Shown: in pieces, positions 23,681-27,660 of the stretch | Layout of the letters: each line of letters begins with the position of its first letter | How positions within the stretch are numbered: position 1 is the first letter of the stretch | Position numbers and translations under genes: made by a program | Origin: DATJJW01 sp035491935 | GTDB lineage: Bacteria; Pseudomonadota; Alphaproteobacteria; ATCC43930; CGMCC-115725 | Length of the DNA: 27,660 bases | Direction: 5' to 3' | Assembly (NCBI GenBank): GCA_035491935.1 | Contig: DATJJW010000300.1 | Span: 1 to 27,660, forward strand | Notes under the pieces: generated by a model | What the model was told of the DNA's origin: nothing | The model's input: only the letters and a program-made list of their open reading frames with translations | Database searches by the model: none

Positions 23681-24373
23681 ATGTCCGCCCGAGAAACCAC
23701 CATCCTCGTCATCGATGACGAACCGCAGATCCGCCGGCTGCTCAAGACCAGCCTGGCGCCGCATAAATTCGCCGTCGCCGAAGCGGGTACGGCGGCGGCC
23801 GGGTTGAAGCGCCTCGGTGCCGAGACGATCGATCTCGTGATCCTCGACCTCGGATTGCCGGACAGGGGCGGCCTCACCGTCATCGAGGCGATCCGCAAGG
23901 ATTCGGCCCTGCCGATCATCGTGCTGTCGGTGCGCAGCGACGAGGAAACCAAGGTCCAGGCCTTCGAGCTCGGTGCCGACGACTATGTTACCAAGCCCTT
24001 CGGCATGGCCGAGCTGTTGAGCCGCATCCGGGCGGCGCTGCGCCATCGTTTCCAGGCCCAGGGCACGCTGCCGCTGCTCAAATGCGGCGCCATCACCATC
24101 AACCTGGTCGATCGCTGGGTCCGGCATGGCGATACGGAGATCAAGCTGTCGCCCACCGAATACGAGATCCTGCATCTGCTGGCCGAGCATCAGGGCAAGA
24201 TCCTGACCCACGACTTCATCCGCCAGAAAATCTGGGACGATGAGAATGCCGACATCCAGTATCTGCGCGTCTATATCCGCGCGTTGCGCCAGAAGCTCGG
24301 TGAGGGCGGCGCCATGATCCAGACCGAGCAGGGCATCGGCTACCGACTGGTCGCAGGCGACGGCGAAGGCTGA
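23681..24373 (+). CDS. kdpE: Response regulator KdpE (OmpR/PhoB family)
   Basis: The 230-residue transcription activator of kdpFABC has a receiver domain at about residues 1-120, with acidic residues in VIDDEP, phospho-acceptor Asp56 in LVILDLGLPD, and Lys in TKPFGM. A C-terminal winged-helix DNA-binding domain at about 135-228 has IKLSPTEYEILHLLAEHQGK and RVYIRALRQKLG. It ends GIGYRLV, typical of KdpE. The ATG at 23681 lies 5 bases after the kdpD stop, so the two are co-transcribed. The expected target is the repeat array upstream of the small kdp ORFs in this window. Confidence 0.96.
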   Translation: MSARETTILVIDDEPQIRRLLKTSLAPHKFAVAEAGTAAAGLKRLGAETIDLVILDLGLPDRGGLTVIEAIRKDSALPIIVLSVRSDEETKVQAFELGADDYVTKPFGMAELLSRIRAALRHRFQAQGTLPLLKCGAITINLVDRWVRHGDTEIKLSPTEYEILHLLAEHQGKILTHDFIRQKIWDDENADIQYLRVYIRALRQKLGEGGAMIQTEQGIGYRLVAGDGEG

Positions 24374-24461
24374 GGGCGCGGCCTTGTCCGCCATGGGTGC
24401 CGGGGCCATCTCCCGTCTCTGTTGCCCCATCTCTATTGCTTATGAAAAGTCGGATCGCATC

Positions 24462-25565
24462 ATGACCAGCCAGCTCTTCACCCCGGTGACGTTCGGCGGC
24501 CTCACCCTTGAGAACCGCATCGTCATCGCCCCCATGTGCCAGTATTCGGCCGATGAGGGCTCGGCGACCGACTGGCACATGATCCATCTCGGCCATCTGG
24601 CGCTGTCGGGCGCGGGGATGATGATCCTGGAGGCGACTGCCGTTTCGCCGGGGGGACGTATCTCACCGGACGATCTCGGCCTCTATTCCGATGCCAATGA
24701 GGCGGCTTTATCCCGGGTCCTGACCAGCCTGCGCCGGCATTCCGGCATCAAGATCGGCATCCAGCTCTGCCATGCCGGCCGCAAGGCGTCGGTCAAATCC
24801 CCTTGGGAGGGAGGCGCACAGATCGCACCGGATGCACCGCGCGGCTGGCGGGCGGTCGGTCCTTCGGCCATTCCGATGCGGCCGGGCGAGGTGCCGCCGA
24901 CGGCGCTCGACCAGACCGGCATCGACAAGGTGCTGGCCGATTTCGCCGCTGCCGCCGAGCGCGCCGGACGGCTGGGTTTCGATGCGATCGAGATCCATGG
25001 CGCCCATGGCTATCTCACCCATAGCTTCCTGTCGCCGATCTCGAACCGGCGCGAGGATGCCTATGGCGGGTCGCTGGAGAACCGCATGCGCTTCGCGCTC
25101 CAGGTATTCGAGACGGTGCGCCGGGCTTTCCCGGCGGAGCGGCCGGTCGGCATGCGCATCTCGGCCTCCGACTGGCTCGTGGGCGGCTGGTCGATCGAGG
25201 ACAGCGTCGCCTTGGCGGCCGAGCTGAAGCGCCGGGGCATCGCCTATATCCACGCCTCCTCCGGCGGCATCTCGCCCGATGCCAAGATTCCAAGCGAGGC
25301 GGGATATCAGGTGCCCTTCGCCGAGCGCATCAAGCGCGAGACCGGTGTCACCACCATCGCCGTCGGGCTCATCACCGAGCCCGAGCACGCCGAAGCGATC
25401 ATCGGCCGAGGCCAGGCCGATATGGTGGCGATGGCACGTGCCATGCTCTACGACCCGCGCTGGCCCTGGCACGCGGCGGCCAGGCTGGGCGCCCGGGTCA
25501 AGGCGCCCAGCCAGTACCTGCGCTGCCAGCCGCGCGAATTCAAAAACCTGTTCAGCGACAGCTAG
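24462..25565 (+). CDS. Old yellow enzyme family ene-reductase (class II, YqjM-like)
   Basis: The 367-residue FMN-dependent NAD(P)H oxidoreductase reduces activated C=C bonds. The thermophilic-like (class II) signatures are Cys26 and Tyr28 in APMCQYSA, at the same numbers as in B. subtilis YqjM. His179 and His182 in EIHGAHGYL are the substrate-binding pair. QLCHAGRKAS (with Cys in place of the more usual Ala before His) and SPISNRREDAYGGSLENR are further family motifs. The phosphate-binding end has VGLITEPEHAEAI and the C-terminal RAMLYDPRWPWHAA. The ATG at 24462 is chosen because the encoded MTSQLFTPVTFGGLTLENRI is the normal start. Its physiological substrate is unknown. It is probably not in the kdp operon (88-base gap). 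Confidence 0.92.
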   Translation: MTSQLFTPVTFGGLTLENRIVIAPMCQYSADEGSATDWHMIHLGHLALSGAGMMILEATAVSPGGRISPDDLGLYSDANEAALSRVLTSLRRHSGIKIGIQLCHAGRKASVKSPWEGGAQIAPDAPRGWRAVGPSAIPMRPGEVPPTALDQTGIDKVLADFAAAAERAGRLGFDAIEIHGAHGYLTHSFLSPISNRREDAYGGSLENRMRFALQVFETVRRAFPAERPVGMRISASDWLVGGWSIEDSVALAAELKRRGIAYIHASSGGISPDAKIPSEAGYQVPFAERIKRETGVTTIAVGLITEPEHAEAIIGRGQADMVAMARAMLYDPRWPWHAAARLGARVKAPSQYLRCQPREFKNLFSDS

Positions 25566-25577
25566 GGCCACGCCCCC

Positions 25578-26744
25578 ATGGCCAGGACGGGGCGCAGCAT
25601 GCTCCGCGCGCAACACAGCGCGCGGGTGACCTATATCGAGCTGTTCTTCGATCTGGTCTTCGTCTTCGCCGTGACGCAGCTGTCCCATGGGTTGCTGCAT
25701 CACCTCGATGTCCCCGGTGCCGCGCGGACATTGTTCCTGTTCATGGCGGTCTGGTGGGTGTGGATCTACACCTCCTGGGTCACCAATTGGCTCGATCCCG
25801 AGCGTACGCCGGTGCGTCTGGCGATATTGGCGCTGACGCTGGCCGGACTGCTGCTGGCCACGGCCATCCCGGACGCCTTCGGTGACCACGCCTGGCTGTT
25901 CGCCGGGACCTATGTCGCGATGCAGCTTGGGCGGTCGCTGTTCATGCTCTGGGCGCTGGCTTCGGAAGCCCCGCGCCACCGCCGCAATTTCCAGCGCATC
26001 ACCCTCTGGCTGGCGGTGTCAGGCGCTTTGTGGCTCTTGGGCGCAGCCCTGCCCGAGCTCCGCGCACCCGGCTGGATCGCGGCGCTGATCATCGAATACC
26101 TGGGACCGAGCCAAGGCTTCTTCGTGCCGGGGCTAGGCCGGTCGGCAACGCAGGATTGGGATGTCGAAGGCGGCCACATGGCCGAACGCTGCGCGCTCTT
26201 CGTCATCATCGCGCTGGGCGAATCCCTGGTCGACATGGGCGAGGCATTCATCGATCTGCCGTCGAGCCTGACGGCCTATCAAGGGCTGGGCGCGGGGTTC
26301 CTCGCCAGCATCGCCATGTGGTGGCTCTATTTCGACACCGGCGCCGAACGCGGCAGCCAGATCATCGCCAAGTCCGAGGATCCGGGCCGGCTGGCGCGCC
26401 TGGCCTATACCTATCTGCACCTGCCGATCATCGCCGGCATCATCGTCGATGCGGTGGCCGATGCCCTGGCGCTGGACCACCCGGCGGAAGCCGTCGGCAA
26501 CGCCATGGTCGCCACCATGCTGGGCGGCCCGGCGATCTACGTGCTGGGCCTCATCTGCTTCAAGATGGTCATGCAGCGCCGGCGCCTGCCGCCCTTCTCG
26601 CATTTGGGCTGCCTGGCCATGCTGGCGCTGCTGCTGGTGTTCGGCCGTAGCCTGAGCGTGCTGGCGCTGGCCTGCTGGGTCAGCTTGGTGCTGATGCTGA
26701 CCGCGCTCTGGGAGACCCTGTCGCTTAGGCAGGCCGAGCTTTAG
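25578..26744 (+). CDS. ltrA: LtrA-family multi-pass membrane protein
   Basis: The 388-residue polytopic protein (about ten hydrophobic helices) has the LtrA (low temperature requirement A) hallmarks. The N-terminal IELFFDLVFVFAVTQLSH lies at residues 20-37, and HMAERCALFVIIALGES near residues 200-217. Listeria LtrA is linked to growth in the cold, but the biochemical role of the family is unknown. It starts 12 bases after the OYE stop, so the two are likely one transcript. An in-frame ATG at 25599 (SMLRAQ) could be the true start. The 3' end is convergent with the epimerase gene. Confidence 0.88.
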   Translation: MARTGRSMLRAQHSARVTYIELFFDLVFVFAVTQLSHGLLHHLDVPGAARTLFLFMAVWWVWIYTSWVTNWLDPERTPVRLAILALTLAGLLLATAIPDAFGDHAWLFAGTYVAMQLGRSLFMLWALASEAPRHRRNFQRITLWLAVSGALWLLGAALPELRAPGWIAALIIEYLGPSQGFFVPGLGRSATQDWDVEGGHMAERCALFVIIALGESLVDMGEAFIDLPSSLTAYQGLGAGFLASIAMWWLYFDTGAERGSQIIAKSEDPGRLARLAYTYLHLPIIAGIIVDAVADALALDHPAEAVGNAMVATMLGGPAIYVLGLICFKMVMQRRRLPPFSHLGCLAMLALLLVFGRSLSVLALACWVSLVLMLTALWETLSLRQAEL

Positions 26745-26766
26745 AGATAGCCAAGCTTTAAAGATA
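26737..26766. repeat. Imperfect 13-bp direct repeat across two convergent stop codons
   Basis: AGCTTTAGAGATA (26737-26749) and AGCTTTAAAGATA (26754-26766) differ at one base and are offset by 17 bases. The first holds the LtrA stop (TAG), the second the epimerase stop (TTA, read as TAA on minus). A small local duplication explains it. Confidence 0.6.
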
Positions 26767-27660
26767 AGGGTCTTCCGTCGCCAGATATCTGGTCACGTAT
26801 TCCGTGATCCCCTGTTCCAGCGGCGTGAATGGCTTCGTGTAGCCGGCGGCGCGCAGCCGCTCCATCGGCGCCTGGGTGAAGTACTGGTACTTGGCGCGGA
26901 TGGCCTCGGGCGTATCGATGTAGCGGATGTCGGGCGCAAGTCCGCGTGCCGTGAACACGGCCGTCGCGAGGTCGAGGAAACTGCGCGCGGTGCCGGTGCC
27001 CAAATTGAACAGGCCCGAGACCGCCGGGTGGTCGAGCAGCCAGAGCATGACCTCGACCACGTCGCCGACCCAGATGAAGTCGCGCAGCTGGCCGCCATCG
27101 GCGTAATTCGGGTTGTGCGAACGGAACAGCTGTGCCGGCTCGCCGGCCGCGACCTTGCGATGGACATGGGCGACGACGCTCTGCTGCGCGCCCTTGTGGT
27201 ACTCGTTCGGGCCATAGACGTTGAAGAATTTCAAGCCCACCCACTGCGGCGGCATCGGCCTGCCATCCGCGGCCCACCGGGCGATGCGCCGGTCGACCAG
27301 ATGCTTGCTCCAGCCATAGGCGTTGAGCGGGCGCAGCCGGGCCAGCGCGGCCATGTCGTTGGCATCGTCGAAGCCCTGGGCGCCATCGCCATAGGTGGCC
27401 GCCGAGGAGGCATAGATCAGCCGCACGCCATGGCGCGCGCACCAGGCGAACAGGTCGAGGGTCAGGTCGACATTGCTGGCGTTGATGAGGTCGGCATCGG
27501 TCTCGGTCGTGGTCGAGATCGCGCCCATGTGGAAGATCGCCCGGATGCGGTGCGCATGGGCATCGAGGAACCCGAACAGCCGGTCGGGGTGGATGATGCG
27601 GGCAACCTCGCGCTTGGCGATGTTGCGCCATTTCTCACCCTGGCGCAGCCGGTCGACGAC
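26758..27660 (-). CDS. hldD: ADP-L-glycero-D-manno-heptose-6-epimerase (5' end beyond window)
   Basis: An SDR-family epimerase making ADP-L-glycero-D-manno-heptose for LPS inner core. The visible 300 codons stay open to the right edge. The N-terminal NAD-binding GxxGxxG and the first 20-30 residues are missing. Visible signatures are FHMGAISTTTETD, YASSAATYGDG and the catalytic Tyr-x-x-x-Lys in NAYGWSKHLVD. They are followed by LKFFNVYGPNEYHKG, SHNPNYADGGQLRDFIWVGD and FNLGTGTARSFLDLA. The C-terminal end is complete. The match to HldD/RfaD is strong, and the order of motifs excludes the UDP-glucose 4-epimerase family. It is convergent with the LtrA gene, 13 bases apart. Confidence 0.93.
   Translation of the reverse strand, partial: VVDRLRQGEKWRNIAKREVARIIHPDRLFGFLDAHAHRIRAIFHMGAISTTTETDADLINASNVDLTLDLFAWCARHGVRLIYASSAATYGDGAQGFDDANDMAALARLRPLNAYGWSKHLVDRRIARWAADGRPMPPQWVGLKFFNVYGPNEYHKGAQQSVVAHVHRKVAAGEPAQLFRSHNPNYADGGQLRDFIWVGDVVEVMLWLLDHPAVSGLFNLGTGTARSFLDLATAVFTARGLAPDIRYIDTPEAIRAKYQYFTQAPMERLRAAGYTKPFTPLEQGITEYVTRYLATEDPYL

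Noticed and set aside
24442..24465. Seven-codon mini-ORF (MKSRIAS) overlapping the OYE start by ATGA
   Set aside because: There is no ribosome site and no repeated regulatory codon, so a leader peptide cannot be supported; chance is likely.
1..27660. CRISPR arrays, transposons, phage or toxin-antitoxin genes
   Set aside because: No spaced direct-repeat array, transposase motif, integrase or terminal inverted repeats were seen, and base composition is even across the window.

Overview
The window is GC-rich, densely coded chromosomal DNA. Codon use, the alphaproteobacterial style of the type II secretion and Kdp genes, and a glycine riboswitch in front of a DadA-type gene suggest an alphaproteobacterium, perhaps Rhodospirillales. 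This placement is inference; there is no rRNA to confirm it. I see no insertion sequence, phage gene, CRISPR array, tRNA or rRNA gene. The window reads as core or stable accessory chromosome rather than a mobile island.

Region 1 (1-8192) is a type II secretion (T2SS) locus split into two divergent arms around a 203-base promoter region. The minus arm reads gspL-gspM-gspD, with gspD running off the left edge. The plus arm reads gspE-gspF-gspH-gspI-gspJ, with overlapping or nearly touching genes. The major pseudopilin gspG, gspK and gspC/N are absent from the visible part. Region 2 (8260-12298) has a PAS-containing hybrid histidine kinase, then two co-translated paralogous ferritin-like diiron proteins of unknown function. 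These diiron proteins are the least explained genes here.

Region 3 (12305-15847) holds a DadA-type FAD amino-acid dehydrogenase behind a tandem glycine riboswitch, a divergent zinc-dependent AstE/aspartoacylase-family deacylase, a small two-helix membrane protein and a cupin protein. Region 4 (15848-24373) is a complete high-affinity potassium uptake locus: a tiny unnamed membrane ORF, then kdpF, kdpA, kdpB, kdpC, kdpD and kdpE. The kdp leader carries T-rich 11-bp direct repeats in helical phase that look like a KdpE operator. A strong hairpin separates the pump genes from the sensor genes.

Region 5 (24462-27660) has a class-II (YqjM-like) old yellow enzyme, an LtrA-family membrane protein, and, on the minus strand, an hldD/rfaD-type ADP-heptose epimerase cut by the right edge. 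The epimerase implies a Gram-negative LPS-type envelope.

The best leads for new biology are the diiron pair, the riboswitch-controlled amino-acid module and the kdp leader with its small ORF. Nothing here amounts by itself to a clearly undescribed multi-gene system. Coordinates and translations were read by eye, and family assignments rest on motif recognition, not database searches.
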